DNA from: Kiloniella laminariae DSM 19542 | Lineage (GTDB): Bacteria; Pseudomonadota; Alphaproteobacteria; Kiloniellales; Kiloniellaceae | DNA: 64,000 bases | Reading direction: 5' to 3' | Assembly (NCBI RefSeq): GCF_000374005.1 | Contig: NZ_KB893136.1 | Span: 62,001-126,000, forward strand | In this document: positions 1-10,011 of the stretch, one piece after another | How positions within the stretch are numbered: the stretch's first letter is position 1 | Layout: every line of letters begins with the position of its first letter | Translations under genes and position numbers: made by a program | Notes under the pieces: model-generated | What the model was told of the DNA's origin: nothing | The model's input: the letters and a program-made list of their open reading frames with translations, nothing else | Database searches by the model: none

Positions 1-579
1 GATGTTCTTGTGGGCAACGCCGAACGCGCAGATGCCATCAACTGGGTTTCACCCTACCTCAATCTTGTGACCTACAACTTTCTCCATGCCGATTTTATGC
101 ACCTAGCCGGAAACATGATTTTCCTTTGGGTCTTCGGAGATAACGTCGAAGACGCCATGGGACATCGAAGGTATTTTCTTTTTCTGGCTGCCTGCGGTGC
201 TGCTGCCGGCCTGGGGCAGGCCATCCTCTCCCCGGGCTCCCAATTGCCAATCATTGGTGCCAGTGGTGCAATTTCGGGTATTCTGGGGGCTTATCTGTTA
301 CAATACCCTCGTGCCAAGGTTCTTGTGCCGATCTTTACGATACCCGTATTCGTTCGCGCCTACCTTTTGTTGATCTTCTGGATTGGATTTCAGATTGTGT
401 CTGCCCTGATCGCGGTGGAGAACCATGAAACAGGTGTCGCCTGGTGGGCTCATATTATTGGCTTTTTCAGTGGCATGGCCCTGCTTCCTCTTTTCAGACA
501 CAGCAGTTTGCCTCTGCTCAGCCCCGAGGAACTCCCCCGCGGGTTAAGTATAAGAAAAACCGGATACGACCAGAAATAA
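1..579 (+). CDS. Rhomboid family intramembrane serine protease, 3' part
   Basis: The reading frame is open from the first base, so the start lies outside the window; about 192 residues remain. Rhomboids are polytopic membrane proteases that cleave transmembrane substrates inside the bilayer. Visible hallmarks are an HxxxN element after the first visible hydrophobic segment (HLAGN), the catalytic-serine motif GASGAISG and a late histidine in WWAHIIGF, which would complete the Ser-His dyad. Several hydrophobic segments alternate with short loops. The C-terminal tail is short and polar. The family is clear; the substrate cannot be told from sequence. Confidence 0.9.
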   Translation, partial: DVLVGNAERADAINWVSPYLNLVTYNFLHADFMHLAGNMIFLWVFGDNVEDAMGHRRYFLFLAACGAAAGLGQAILSPGSQLPIIGASGAISGILGAYLLQYPRAKVLVPIFTIPVFVRAYLLLIFWIGFQIVSALIAVENHETGVAWWAHIIGFFSGMALLPLFRHSSLPLLSPEELPRGLSIRKTGYDQK

Positions 580-630
580 TTCTGTATCTGTGTCATTCGG
601 CATAAGACAAAGATAAGGGATGCAAATTTT

Positions 631-668
631 ATCGCTATTTTGTGAAATAACCATGGACGTATAGCGAT
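631..668. promoter_or_regulatory. Inverted repeat upstream of ilvD
   Basis: A perfect 8-bp inverted repeat, ATCGCTAT at 631-638 and ATAGCGAT at 661-668, lies 64 bp before the ilvD start in the 152-bp gap after the rhomboid gene. It could be an operator or a hairpin in the leader. No T-run follows, so it is unlikely to be the rhomboid terminator. Confidence 0.3.
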
Positions 669-731
669 GGATTTCCTAATTATCTTACAACAACCATAAA
701 TTCATCTACGACGTAACGTTAGGATAAAACC

Positions 732-2588
732 GTGCCAGAGTATCGTTCCAGAACCTCCACACATGGCCGTAACATGGCAGGTGCCCGTGGCCTGTGGCGC
801 GCAACCGGCATGCAGGATGATGATTTTGGCAAGCCGATCATCGCTATTGCCAACTCCTTCACCCAGTTCGTCCCCGGACATGTCCACCTCAAAGATCTGG
901 GTGGACTGGTCGCTGAAGAGATCCAAAAAGCTGGTGGTGTAGCCAAAGAATTCAACACCATTGCAGTTGATGACGGTATTGCCATGGGACATGACGGCAT
1001 GCTCTATAGCCTGCCGTCGCGTGAAGTGATCGCCGATGCCGTGGAGTACATGTGTAACGCGCACTGCGCTGATGCGGTGGTTTGTATTTCCAACTGTGAC
1101 AAGATCACCCCCGGTATGTTGATGGCTGCCATGCGCCTGAATATCCCGGCGATCTTTGTCTCAGGCGGACCAATGGAAGCTGGAAAAATTATCCTCAACG
1201 ACAAGGAGCGCAAGCTCGACCTTGTCGATGCCATGGTTGATGCAGCCGACCCCAATGTCAGTGATGAAGATGTAGCCGCTATCGAACGGTCAGCCTGCCC
1301 GACCTGCGGCTCCTGTTCAGGCATGTTCACCGCCAATTCCATGAACTGCCTCAGCGAGGCCATGGGTCTGTCCCTTCCAGGCAATGGCTCTTTGCTCGCA
1401 ACACACAAGCTGCGTGGCGAGCTTTTCAAAGAAGCTGGCCGACGGATTGTCGACATCACCAAACGTTATTACGAACAAGGCGATGAAAGCGTTCTTCCTC
1501 GCGGAATTGCCACCTTCGAGACTTACCAGAATGCCATGGTGCTGGATATTGCCATGGGCGGCTCAACCAATACAATCCTGCACATCCTGGCCATGGCACA
1601 GGAAGGCGGTGTCGACTTCAAGATGTCCGATATCGACAACCTGTCCCGCAAGGTTCCCCAGTTGGCAAAGGTTGCTCCATCAACTGCCAAGTACCATATG
1701 GAAGACGTCCATCGCGCTGGTGGAATTATGGGCCTTCTCGGTGAACTGGACCGGCTTGGGCTGATCCATCGGGACCGTCCAACCGTTCATGAGAAAACCC
1801 TGGGCCAGGCCATCGACAAGTGGGACATCGTCAAGACCAACGACCCAAAAACAAAAACCTTCTATTCTGCTGCTCCCGGCGGCGTCAGAACGACCCAGGC
1901 CTTCAGTCAGGACAGATATTATTCCTCGCTTGATGATGACCGCGCCAACGGCTGCATCCGCAGCGGTGAACACGCTTTCAGTCAGGAAGGTGGTCTTGCT
2001 GTCCTTTTTGGTAACATTGCTGTTGATGGCTGCGTCGTTAAAACTGCTGGCGTTGATGACTCCATACTCAAATTCAAAGGCACTGTGAAAATCTTTGAAT
2101 CTCAGGAAGCTGCCGTAGCAGGTGTACTTGGTGGAGAAGTTGTCGAGGGCGATGTCGTGGTCATTCGCTATGAAGGCCCCAAAGGTGGCCCGGGCATGCA
2201 AGAGATGCTCTATCCTACCAGCTATCTGAAATCCATGGGGCTTGGCAAGGCCTGTGCTCTCTTGACCGACGGACGTTTCTCCGGGGGCACTTCGGGTCTT
2301 TCTATCGGACACGTTTCCCCGGAAGCAGCACAAGGTGGTGCTATTGCCCTGGTCGAGGCTGGCGATGCCATCGAAATCGATATTCCCAACCGGACCATCA
2401 ATGTTCTGCTCAGCGATGAGGAACTGCAGCGTCGTCGGGATGCCATGAATGCCCGGGGCAAGGCAGCTTGGAAACCAGCTAAAGTCCGCCCCAGAAAAGT
2501 CAGTGGAGCCCTCAAGGCCTATGCACACTTTACCACCTCGGCTGATCGGGGTGCATATCGTGACGTGAACCAGCATGACGAAGAATAA
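732..2588 (+). CDS. ilvD: Dihydroxy-acid dehydratase IlvD
   Basis: IlvD dehydrates 2,3-dihydroxy-isovalerate and 2,3-dihydroxy-3-methylvalerate to the 2-keto acids in valine, isoleucine and leucine synthesis; it is a cytoplasmic Fe-S enzyme. The protein is 618 residues, close to the 616 of E. coli IlvD. It begins [20 protein letters not shown], matching the family N-terminus, which supports the GTG start; AGGA lies 7 bases upstream. The cluster-ligand motifs NCDKITPGM and [12 protein letters not shown] are intact. It stands alone, followed by a strong terminator, and convergent to a TetR gene. Confidence 0.97.
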   Translation: MPEYRSRTSTHGRNMAGARGLWRATGMQDDDFGKPIIAIANSFTQFVPGHVHLKDLGGLVAEEIQKAGGVAKEFNTIAVDDGIAMGHDGMLYSLPSREVIADAVEYMCNAHCADAVVCISNCDKITPGMLMAAMRLNIPAIFVSGGPMEAGKIILNDKERKLDLVDAMVDAADPNVSDEDVAAIERSACPTCGSCSGMFTANSMNCLSEAMGLSLPGNGSLLATHKLRGELFKEAGRRIVDITKRYYEQGDESVLPRGIATFETYQNAMVLDIAMGGSTNTILHILAMAQEGGVDFKMSDIDNLSRKVPQLAKVAPSTAKYHMEDVHRAGGIMGLLGELDRLGLIHRDRPTVHEKTLGQAIDKWDIVKTNDPKTKTFYSAAPGGVRTTQAFSQDRYYSSLDDDRANGCIRSGEHAFSQEGGLAVLFGNIAVDGCVVKTAGVDDSILKFKGTVKIFESQEAAVAGVLGGEVVEGDVVVIRYEGPKGGPGMQEMLYPTSYLKSMGLGKACALLTDGRFSGGTSGLSIGHVSPEAAQGGAIALVEAGDAIEIDIPNRTINVLLSDEELQRRRDAMNARGKAAWKPAKVRPRKVSGALKAYAHFTTSADRGAYRDVNQHDEE

Positions 2589-2608
2589 CCGTCACACTGA
2601 ATAACGCG

Positions 2609-2652
2609 AAAACAAAAGGGCCGATGAAATCAATCATCGGCCCTTTTGTTTT
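2609..2652. terminator. Bidirectional terminator between ilvD and the TetR gene
   Basis: A near-perfect hairpin with a 19-bp stem (an AAAACAAAAGGGCCGATGA arm) and a short AT-rich loop. A-tract and T-tract on opposite sides allow it to end transcripts from both strands; ilvD and the TetR gene converge on it. Confidence 0.9.
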
Positions 2653-2678
2653 GAATTCTCTCTATGTCCTGCAAGATT

Positions 2679-3338
2679 TCAGACCGGTGAGGAAAATGCC
2701 CCCCTGACAATCCGGAGCAAAGCCTCTTGTCCGGCGTCAAGCATTCGGGCACGGGTTTCCCCCGACACCTGCGAAAGCGGAGCTACCTGAGCCCGTTCAA
2801 AATGAAAAAGCAATAACGCAAGATCATTCAGCTCCCTGTCCGGTAACGTCGCACCCTGCTGCTTCATATATCCGGCCATACGCTCCGTCAGAACCTGACT
2901 ATGGATCAAATCAAGTTGAGCCAGATCCTTGTTCGTTCCCATAGCTCTTTGCAATCGATCCTTGACCGTTGCGCTGGTCTTTGTGCTCGATAAAGCCCTG
3001 AAAATATTCTCCCAGAAAAGAGCAACATCGGTTTTTTCTGGTGGAAAGGTCCCTTCGGTTGCATCAAGCGCCGCACCAACCTCATCAAGCCACTGCTCAT
3101 AGAGCGCCAGAATAATTGCTTCCTTGTTTGGAAAGAATTGATAGAGCGAGGCAATGTTGACCTCGGCCACCTCGGCAATCCGGCGCGTTGTCAAACGGTC
3201 CAGACTAATCGAGGTCAAAAGATTTGCTCCGGCATCCAGAATACGCCGAACACTCTCTCTCGAACGCTGCTGTGTTGGCAGGCGTCTCTTGACCAGTTTT
3301 TTTTGCTTAACGAAACTCGTTTTCAACTCTGTCATCAT
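2679..3338 (-). CDS. TetR family transcriptional regulator
   Basis: A 219-residue one-component repressor. The N-terminal helix-turn-helix (about residues 20-70) has the typical TetR pattern: an RRILDAGANLL helix, then TTRRIAEVAEVNIASLYQFF and the following NKEAI. The C-terminal ligand-binding part is unassigned. It lies downstream of valS on the same strand but behind the valS terminator, so it should have its own promoter; an ATACGT-N6-ACGTAT palindrome 35 bp upstream may be an autoregulatory operator. ATG codons at 3338 and 3335 are both possible starts. The target genes are not evident. Confidence 0.9.
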   Translation of the reverse strand: MMTELKTSFVKQKKLVKRRLPTQQRSRESVRRILDAGANLLTSISLDRLTTRRIAEVAEVNIASLYQFFPNKEAIILALYEQWLDEVGAALDATEGTFPPEKTDVALFWENIFRALSSTKTSATVKDRLQRAMGTNKDLAQLDLIHSQVLTERMAGYMKQQGATLPDRELNDLALLLFHFERAQVAPLSQVSGETRARMLDAGQEALLRIVRGAFSSPV

Positions 3339-3372
3339 AACAGCAGGTTAGCGCTGTCTGCTGATGGATAAA

Positions 3373-3390
3373 ATACGTAATAAAACGTAT
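3373..3390. promoter_or_regulatory. Possible TetR operator
   Basis: Inverted repeat ATACGT (3373-3378) and ACGTAT (3385-3390) with a 6-bp spacer, located 35-52 bp upstream of the TetR start. The position fits an autoregulatory site, but the arms are only 6 bp. Confidence 0.35.
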
Positions 3391-3465
3391 ACAACACGGA
3401 TTTTTCGATGCATTTTCCCTTATCCCGTTGCAACGACAACAGGACAAAGGCCAGCATTCCAAAAG

Positions 3466-3492
3466 AAAAAGCCGCTACTACAGCGGCTTTTT
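3466..3492. terminator. valS terminator
   Basis: Hairpin GCCGCT-N5-AGCGGC flanked by A5 and T5. It follows the valS stop by about 22 bp and can act in both directions. Confidence 0.85.
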
Positions 3493-3514
3493 CATACTAC
3501 ATCAGACAGAAATC

Positions 3515-6166
3515 TTACAGATCAGCCAAACGCTCAACAGCAGCATTCAACTCGTTCAGTGTTGCCTGGAAATCATCGCGACGGCTGTGCTGTTCTTTGA
3601 CCACAGCTTCCGGTGCTTTCGAGACAAACTGCTCATTCGCAAGCTTCTTGTTGATTTTTTCTATTTCCAAAAGTGTCTTTTCAATTTCTTTACTCAGACG
3701 GGCTTTCTCCTGGCTCACATCAACAATACCTTCCAGAGGCAGAGCAAATGTTGCGTCATCCAGAACAATCTGGATCGCTCCTTTTGGCAGATCCCCCTCA
3801 ATCGTATCAAGGGAGGAAAGACGGGCAAGCCAGCTGATCACATCACGGTAATTTTCAACCCGCGCCTTGATCTCTTCCGTCCCATCCTTGAGCAGCAGAG
3901 GTGCTTTTAGCGCTGGTGGTGTGTTCAACTCGGCACGGGTTGCCCTGATATCAGTAATCAGGCGAATAACCCAATCCATCTCTTTTTCAACCGCAGCATC
4001 AATATACCGCTCGTCGAACGTCGGCCAGGCAGCAGAGATCAGAGGACCCGCTCCCTCCCCGCCAATAGTCTCCCAAAGCTCTTCGGTGATATAAGGCATA
4101 ATCGGATGTAACAGATGCAGGATCTGTGAAAGAGTCCAGGCAATCGTTGCCTTTGTCTCTTTTTCAGTTTCGCTATCTCCACTCGCCAGAACCGGCTTGG
4201 TAAATTCGAGATACCAGTCGCAGAATTCATTCCAGACAAACTTGTAGAGCGCATTGGCAGCATCGTTAAAGCGATAATCATCAAGCGCCTTGTCGACAGC
4301 AGCCGTTGCGGCTGCGACTTTACCAACAATCCAGCGATTGACCGGCTGTTTACAGCTCAAGGGGTCAAAATTGGGATCCAGCACTGCCCCGTTCATCAGG
4401 CTGAAACGGGCCGCATTCCAAAGTTTGGTGCCAAAGTTGCGATAACCTTCTACACGCGAGGAAGCCAGTTTGATATCACGCCCCGGCGCCGCCATCGCGG
4501 AAAGGGTAAACCGCAAGGCATCACAGCTGTATTCCGCAATGGTCTCCAGCGGATCAATCACGTTGCCCTTGGATTTGGACATTTTCTGGCCGTTTTCGTC
4601 GCGGACCAGAGCATGGATGTAAACCGTTTTAAAGGGTACATCATCCATAAAGTGCATGCCCATCATCATCATCCGGGCAACCCAGAAGAAGATAATGTCA
4701 AAGCCTGTTACCAGAACATCACCAGGATAATAACGCTTCAGCTCCGCAGTCTGTTCCGGCCAGCCAATTGTGGAAAACGGCCAGAGTGCAGAAGAGAACC
4801 AGGTATCGAGAACGTCAGGATCTCGCGTCAGTTCAACAGCATGACCAAATTGGGCCAAAGCGGCGACCTGCGCCTCTTCTTCCGTCTCTTCAACAAAAAT
4901 TTCACCATCCGGGCCGTACCATGCCGGGATCTGATGTCCCCACCAGAGTTGTCGAGAAACACACCACGGCTGAATGTTGCGCATCCATTCGTAATAGGTA
5001 TTTTCCCACTGCTTGGGCACGATCTGGGTTTTTCCCGTCTCGACAGCCTCAAGAGCCGGTTTTGCCAGCGTGGCAGCGTCCACGTACCACTGATCTGTCA
5101 ACCAGGGCTCAATCGGAACCCCGGAACGATCGCCATGTGGAACCGTATGCAGATGGTCATCGATTTTTTCCAGCAGGCCAAGCGCTTCGAATTCGGCGAC
5201 AATTTTCTTGCGCGCTTCGAAACGATCCAGACCCTGATAGGCCTCAGGCGCATTTTCGTTGATACGGGCGTGTTTGTCGAAAACGTTGATCATTTCCAGA
5301 TTACAACGCCGGCCAACTTCGAAGTCGTTGAAATCATGCGCTGGTGTAATTTTCACTGCGCCCGACCCGGTTTCAGGATCAGCATATTCATCCGCAACAA
5401 TCGGGATCAGTCGGCCAACAATCGGCAGAACAACATTTTTGCCGATGAGATCCTTGTAACGTTCGTCTTCGGGATGAACTGCAACTCCACTGTCGCCCAG
5501 CATGGTCTCCGGACGCGTTGTTGCCACGACAATATATTTGCCTTCCTGGCCTTCCAGTGGATAGCGGAAGTGCCAGAGATTGCCATTGACCTCGTTCTGT
5601 TGCACTTCCAGATCGGAAATCGCCGTCAGCAATTTTGGATCCCAGTTCACCAGGCGTTTGTCTTTATAGATCAGGCCTTCTTTATGCAGCTGAACAAAAA
5701 CCTTGCGTACAGCCGCGGACAAACCTTCGTCCATCGTGAAACGTTCACGAGGCCAGTCAGCCGAAGCCCCAAGGTGACGGAGCTGCTTGACAATGGTCCC
5801 ACCGGATTTTTCTTTCCAGTCCCAGACGCTCTCAAGGAACTTGTCCCGTCCCAAATCGTGCCGGGAAATCCCTTTTTCAGCCAGCTGGCGTTCGACAACC
5901 ATTTGTGTCGCAATACCCGCGTGGTCTGTTCCTGGCTGCCACAGCACATCGTGTCCGCGCATACGCTTGTAGCGGATCAGGACATCCTGAAGCGTAAAGG
6001 TCAGCGCATGGCCCATATGCAAACTGCCCGTCACATTCGGGGGCGGCATCATGATGGTATAAGGGGTCGCCTGGGAATGCGGATCGGCGGCAAAAGCGCC
6101 AGATTTTTCCCAACGTGCGTATTGCTTCGCCTCAACCTGGTCGGGGCAATAGGTTTTCTCCAGCAT
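3515..6166 (-). CDS. valS: Valyl-tRNA synthetase
   Basis: ValS charges tRNA-Val. It is a class I synthetase with the HIGH-type motif HMGHA near the N-terminus, a central editing (CP1) domain, the KMSKS motif (KMSKSKGN), an anticodon-binding domain and the C-terminal coiled-coil arm rich in Lys and Glu. I chose the ATG at 6166 (883 residues, beginning MLEKTYCP) because AGAGGA lies about 8 bases before it; a TTG 21 bp further out gives a longer frame but has no better ribosome site. popZ lies 86 bp upstream on the same strand, an arrangement also known in Caulobacter. Confidence 0.97.
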   Translation of the reverse strand: MLEKTYCPDQVEAKQYARWEKSGAFAADPHSQATPYTIMMPPPNVTGSLHMGHALTFTLQDVLIRYKRMRGHDVLWQPGTDHAGIATQMVVERQLAEKGISRHDLGRDKFLESVWDWKEKSGGTIVKQLRHLGASADWPRERFTMDEGLSAAVRKVFVQLHKEGLIYKDKRLVNWDPKLLTAISDLEVQQNEVNGNLWHFRYPLEGQEGKYIVVATTRPETMLGDSGVAVHPEDERYKDLIGKNVVLPIVGRLIPIVADEYADPETGSGAVKITPAHDFNDFEVGRRCNLEMINVFDKHARINENAPEAYQGLDRFEARKKIVAEFEALGLLEKIDDHLHTVPHGDRSGVPIEPWLTDQWYVDAATLAKPALEAVETGKTQIVPKQWENTYYEWMRNIQPWCVSRQLWWGHQIPAWYGPDGEIFVEETEEEAQVAALAQFGHAVELTRDPDVLDTWFSSALWPFSTIGWPEQTAELKRYYPGDVLVTGFDIIFFWVARMMMMGMHFMDDVPFKTVYIHALVRDENGQKMSKSKGNVIDPLETIAEYSCDALRFTLSAMAAPGRDIKLASSRVEGYRNFGTKLWNAARFSLMNGAVLDPNFDPLSCKQPVNRWIVGKVAAATAAVDKALDDYRFNDAANALYKFVWNEFCDWYLEFTKPVLASGDSETEKETKATIAWTLSQILHLLHPIMPYITEELWETIGGEGAGPLISAAWPTFDERYIDAAVEKEMDWVIRLITDIRATRAELNTPPALKAPLLLKDGTEEIKARVENYRDVISWLARLSSLDTIEGDLPKGAIQIVLDDATFALPLEGIVDVSQEKARLSKEIEKTLLEIEKINKKLANEQFVSKAPEAVVKEQHSRRDDFQATLNELNAAVERLADL

Positions 6167-6252
6167 TGCTGGGTTCCTCTTACTCAATAATTCAATGTGA
6201 AATAATGCTGGTTGTTGCTAGCAGCTCAAAGGAAAAAAAGAAAGACCGGGCC

Positions 6253-6996
6253 TTATAAATCTTCGGCCCGGCGCACCATTTTCTTGATTTCTTCGCGAAC
6301 TATGCGCTCGACCATAGGGCCGAGCCGCACATCAAGCCAAGCTTTAAGCTCTGGCACCAGTGCTTCGCGTACGATGTCCTCGAGTGTCTTGCCAGTACCA
6401 ATCGCCAGTGATCGTTGTACAACTGCAGCACGCGCAATCTCTGACAGGGCAGAAGCCGCTTTATCCTGGGTTTCTTCCTGAAGTATGCTCACGGCATCAG
6501 ACACGTCGAGATCAAGATCCAGACCATCGTCCTCTTCGTCAAAGTCAACTTCTACCGGTTCATCAGCAGGAACTTCTTCTTCAAACGACAGATCTTCTTC
6601 TGGCTCAGATTCAGGCTCTTCTTCTTCTTCTTCGAGAGACAAATCTTCTTCAACAGCCTCAAAGGGATCTTCTTCCTCTACCGCTTCTTCCTGTTCGGCA
6701 CTTTCGAAGGTATTGCGGAAGTCCTCTTCAATTGAGTCTTCTTCAGGTGATGGCTCTTCGGCTGCGTCCTCTTCAGGTTCATCAGCTTCTTCAGCGGCAA
6801 GCACTTCCTCTTCCTCGACGACCTCTTCGGTTAGATCAAGAATATCATCGTCCGCCTCTGCTTCGGATTCTTCCTCAGCAGCAGCGGCAGCTTTCGGGGC
6901 ATCTTCACCCTCGGGACCATCCTCAGATATTATCCGGCGTATAGACGCCAGAATTTCTTCCATCGACGGTTCGCCCTGGGTTTCTTGATCACTCAT
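6253..6996 (-). CDS. popZ: PopZ-like polar organising protein (DUF2497)
   Basis: PopZ self-assembles at alphaproteobacterial poles and anchors ParB/parS and other polar proteins. This 247-residue protein has the conserved N-terminal helix (PSMEEILASIRRIISED) and the conserved C-terminal assembly region (LKAWLDVRLGPMVERIVREE, then IKKMVRRAEDL). Between them, residues about 24-165 are almost continuous Glu and Asp with little proline. The acidic linker is longer than the roughly 80-residue proline-rich linker of Caulobacter PopZ. The start at 6996 (MSDQETQG) is preferred over an extension to 7035. It sits just upstream of valS, as in other alphaproteobacteria. Confidence 0.9.
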   Translation of the reverse strand: MSDQETQGEPSMEEILASIRRIISEDGPEGEDAPKAAAAAEEESEAEADDDILDLTEEVVEEEEVLAAEEADEPEEDAAEEPSPEEDSIEEDFRNTFESAEQEEAVEEEDPFEAVEEDLSLEEEEEEPESEPEEDLSFEEEVPADEPVEVDFDEEDDGLDLDLDVSDAVSILQEETQDKAASALSEIARAAVVQRSLAIGTGKTLEDIVREALVPELKAWLDVRLGPMVERIVREEIKKMVRRAEDL

Positions 6997-7101
6997 TGAA
7001 ATGTTGTCCCACCGCTTCTTTCTCTGCCAACACACTATTCAGCTGACATTCAAGACAGACTGATCGCTAGATATTATTGAAAGAGAAAGGGTTTTGCACC
7101 C

Positions 7102-8499
7102 CTATTTTTCAATTTCAAGTCCAAACCACTTATCGCGGACCTTGTTATAATCCGCAGTGGGATCAAACAGATTGACCGGCAACCCCAGATATTGGGCCGT
7201 CAACTGCCCCATGGCACCCAAAACCTGATAGGTGGCAATCACTTCATCTCGTTCGGCACTTACAAGGTTTACCTGGGCATCGAGCAACTCTTGTTCTGCA
7301 TCCAGAACATCAAGAATCGTCCGTTCGCCGACTTCCTCTTCCTGTCGCACACCCTCAAGAGCAATTTCCGCAGCTTCGACAGCTGAGGTGAAGGACTGGA
7401 TCTGGGCCTGGGCGCTGACAAGATTTTCCCAGGAAGATACACCTTGTTGCTCTATCGAGCGAGATTGTTCCGCAATCTGGATCCTGCGCTGATTGGCATC
7501 CTGTTTTGCCTGGCGAACACGGCTGCTCACCAGCCCCTGTTGATAAATCGGAACTGTGACCTGGGCAATAATCTCGCCTGATGTACTGTCGACATCCTTG
7601 GAAGAGGTTTCATCTGACCGACTGACACTTCCGACCAGGGCAACTTCAGGGTAAAGTTCACCTGTGATTTCGCGTACCTGTTTAATCGCCGCCATCTCGT
7701 TGTACCTGGCAGCAAGAACAGAAGGGTTATTCTCAAGAGCAACACCAAGAAGCTCGGATTGGGATGCCGGAGGAGTTCCAAAAGGATTTGGCCGCTCTAG
7801 CTGAACAGGTTCGGCGCCGACAATCTCAATATAAGCCGCTTTGGAAGTATTCAAGGTACCTTCCGAGGCAATCCGTTTTGCTGTGGCAGTTGCCAATCTC
7901 GACTCGGACTGAGCAACGTCGGTTCGGGTCAATTCGCCGACTTCAAAACGGTCTTTTGTTGCCTCCAGCTGACGAGCAAGAACCTTTTCGTTATTAACAT
8001 TAAGCTCAAGTACAGCCTGATCCCGCCAGACAGAGGCATAGGCAGATACTGCTTTCAGAAGCACATCCTGTTCAACCGCGACAACATTTGCCCTTTGCGC
8101 CAGAACAAGGTTTTCTGCCTGCTCGGTCGCAGCAACCGTGCGCCCACCTCGATAAAGAGACTGCGAAACCTGAAGCGTCGCATTGAGAGGCTGCGTTGTG
8201 TCTGTTGAGTCTCCGGAAGGAGAATTGACATCGGTACGTCGAACCCCGCCAGAGCCGGAAAGAGTAACCTGGGGCCGCCAGTTGGAAAGAGCCTGAGGGA
8301 CAGATTCATTTACCGATTTCAATCCGGTTTGTGCGCTGGAAAGCGTTGGATTCGTCTCGTAAGCTTTAACCAGAGCATCATTCAGACTTTGTGCCTGGGC
8401 ACTGAATGCAAAGACACTCACCCCACCAAAAGCGGCAAGACCAGCAAGTGCACTTCTATTCAGGAGACTCTTTTTGGTTTTTTCTGTCTTACAGTTCAT
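7102..8499 (-). CDS. tolC: TolC family outer membrane channel
   Basis: TolC-type proteins form trimeric outer-membrane channels for type I secretion and RND or MFS efflux. The 465-residue protein has a signal peptide ending near AFSAQAQS (about residue 37), followed by the two homologous halves of an outer-membrane factor with long heptad-rich helices. LNDALVKAYETNPTL opens the first half and the second ends with ERTILDVLDAEQELL. It is in the same orientation as the methyltransferase gene upstream, separated by 216 bp. No inner-membrane partner is nearby, so it is probably a general exporter channel. Confidence 0.93.
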   Translation of the reverse strand: MNCKTEKTKKSLLNRSALAGLAAFGGVSVFAFSAQAQSLNDALVKAYETNPTLSSAQTGLKSVNESVPQALSNWRPQVTLSGSGGVRRTDVNSPSGDSTDTTQPLNATLQVSQSLYRGGRTVAATEQAENLVLAQRANVVAVEQDVLLKAVSAYASVWRDQAVLELNVNNEKVLARQLEATKDRFEVGELTRTDVAQSESRLATATAKRIASEGTLNTSKAAYIEIVGAEPVQLERPNPFGTPPASQSELLGVALENNPSVLAARYNEMAAIKQVREITGELYPEVALVGSVSRSDETSSKDVDSTSGEIIAQVTVPIYQQGLVSSRVRQAKQDANQRRIQIAEQSRSIEQQGVSSWENLVSAQAQIQSFTSAVEAAEIALEGVRQEEEVGERTILDVLDAEQELLDAQVNLVSAERDEVIATYQVLGAMGQLTAQYLGLPVNLFDPTADYNKVRDKWFGLEIEK

Positions 8500-8715
8500 T
8501 TTATTTCCAATTTTAGTCCGACTAGGTTCATAAAAAGAGGTTCACCAACACTCAGGAACCAAAGAAAATCTGAGGTAAATCAAACAGAATCGCTGCAAGT
8601 ATTCCCGAAAACAATATCACCGGGCATACTTCTTCCAGCAAACATCAACGATAAGTAGGCGCAAGATCCAGAAGAACAAGCCCCAGACAGTCAAAGAAAC
8701 GGCTCAGAACCCGCT

Positions 8716-9390
8716 TCAGAAGCTGAAAACTGCTTTGGGTTCAAAACCCGGTAATAACGGGGTATTGGCATCAAAAACAATACGGCTAGACACCTGCCCC
8801 ACATGTTTCTCGAACACAGTCACATGACCAAGGTCCTGTTTGTTACGTGCCTTATTATCCTGAACCACAGCGATCAGACGACCTTTTTCTGCAAGTTGAT
8901 CAAACAACGGGGCAGAAATCTCGGCAACCGCGCCCCCAAGAACAATCAGATCATAGGCAGCCTGCTTGGCATACCCTTCATTTAGGGCACCAGCAACAGC
9001 AACGGCATTTTCGGCCCCCTGCTGTGAAAAGGTCTCGTTCATACCAGCAACCAGACTCTCTTCAGATTCAAGTGCAATAACAGCGTTCACCAGCTTTGAA
9101 AGAACTGTTGCGGCATAACCGGTTGCAGCTCCAACCACCAGCGCGGTCTCATGTGCCTGAGGCTCTATTATCTGGAGCATGCGCGCCAGAACCATCGGCT
9201 CCATCAAATAGCGCCCATGACCAACGGCAAGATCCTCGTCTACATAAGCCACGCTTTTGGAAGCCTCCGGAACGAACTCTTCACGAGCTACCGTTTCAAA
9301 GGCATCCAGAACACCTGCGTGAGTGACTTTATTAGTGCGCAGCTGGCTATTGACCATGTTCACGCGGGCTTGTTGGAAATTGACCATCAT
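8716..9390 (-). CDS. pcm: Protein-L-isoaspartate O-methyltransferase family protein
   Basis: Pcm-type enzymes methylate isoaspartyl residues with S-adenosylmethionine to start repair of damaged proteins. The 224-residue protein has the family N-terminus (VNSQLRTNKV, then VAREEFVP), the YLMEPMVLARMLQ stretch and a SAM-binding region VVGAATGYAATVLSKL; the usual acidic glycine-rich motif is somewhat altered, so activity on isoaspartate is not certain. It precedes tolC on the same strand, a pairing common in alphaproteobacteria. Tandem ATGs at 9390 and 9387 are both possible starts. Confidence 0.85.
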   Translation of the reverse strand: MMVNFQQARVNMVNSQLRTNKVTHAGVLDAFETVAREEFVPEASKSVAYVDEDLAVGHGRYLMEPMVLARMLQIIEPQAHETALVVGAATGYAATVLSKLVNAVIALESEESLVAGMNETFSQQGAENAVAVAGALNEGYAKQAAYDLIVLGGAVAEISAPLFDQLAEKGRLIAVVQDNKARNKQDLGHVTVFEKHVGQVSSRIVFDANTPLLPGFEPKAVFSF

Positions 9391-9569
9391 AGAAACAACC
9401 GATCATTATGAATAAATTTCGGGGATCATACCCAAGAGTACGGACGCTTTCCAGATAAAGTAGTTCATTTTGTTACCAGAAAGCGGTTTTTTTTTATCCT
9501 GTAACTTCTATAGCCGAAACGGCGCCATTCCGGGCCCCTATTATTGCAACTGGAATCGACATTGCCCAC

Positions 9570-9598
9570 TTGACCTCCTGCCCGCTGATCACTATACA
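9570..9598 (+). promoter_or_regulatory. Promoter of tRNA-Cys
   Basis: TTGACC (9570-9575) and TATACA (9593-9598) with a 17-bp spacer, placing the start of transcription about 28 bp before the tRNA. Confidence 0.7.
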
Positions 9599-9633
9599 TC
9601 CCGGCACTGCCAGCGAACAAAGTTCGTCCGGAC

Positions 9634-9707
9634 GGCCCGGTGGCAGAGTGGTTATGCAGAGGACTGCAAATCCTTGAACGTCGGTTCGATTCCGGCCCGG
9701 GCCTCCA
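9634..9707 (+). tRNA. tRNA-Cys (GCA)
   Basis: A 74-nt cloverleaf with acceptor stem GGCCCGG/CCGGGCC, anticodon stem GAGGA/TCCTT, loop CTGCAAA giving anticodon GCA, T-arm GTCGG/CCGGC around TTCGATT, discriminator T and encoded CCA. Confidence 0.97.
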
Positions 9708-10011
9708 AATCCCCAGAGTATTCATCAGACTTCAGAAACCAGCCAGAGATTACACAATCTTTGCTGATTACCTTCCCTTCAAGAAGGATACCCCTTCCTG
9801 AAGGGGCAGCTGCCGACGGCCTCTTGATACATCAGCGATTCCCCGAATGACGACAGAATAAAAGGCCATCACCTCTTCGCAAATCGGGGAACAAGGCACT
9901 GTTTTTAAAAGAATAAAAAAAAATCAAAAAAAATACATAAAAGCCATTGCCAGGTTCAAAGACCACTGTTATAACCCAACCCGTCGCCAACGAGGCGGCC
10001 GAAAACACTGA
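9708..10011. other. Spacer between the two tRNA genes
   Basis: No gene is visible in these 304 bp. It holds a small hairpin (CCCCTTC, 2-nt loop, GAAGGGG at 9791-9806), an A-rich tract around 9905-9945, and the promoter of tRNA-Asn at its right end. The separate promoter means the two tRNA genes need not be cotranscribed. Confidence 0.6.
9947..9975 (+). promoter_or_regulatory. Promoter of tRNA-Asn
   Basis: TTGCCA (9947-9952) and TATAAC (9970-9975) with a 17-bp spacer, 36 bp before the mature tRNA. Confidence 0.65.

Noticed and set aside
1680-2576. 298-codon frame opposite ilvD
   Set aside because: Antisense shadow of ilvD without family features.
4613-6190. 525-codon open frame opposite valS
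   Set aside because: It lies fully antisense to the clear valyl-tRNA synthetase gene and its protein has no recognisable domain; long antisense frames are common opposite conserved genes.
6360-6988. Ser-rich and Gln/Leu-rich frames opposite popZ
   Set aside because: They simply read the Glu/Asp codon repeats of the PopZ linker on the other strand.
9465-9725. Frame antisense to tRNA-Cys with GPESNRRSR-like sequence
   Set aside because: This peptide is a well-known false prediction from the reverse strand of tRNA genes.
9791-9806. Terminator after tRNA-Cys
   Set aside because: The 7-bp stem has a 2-nt loop and no T-run, so I do not call it a terminator.
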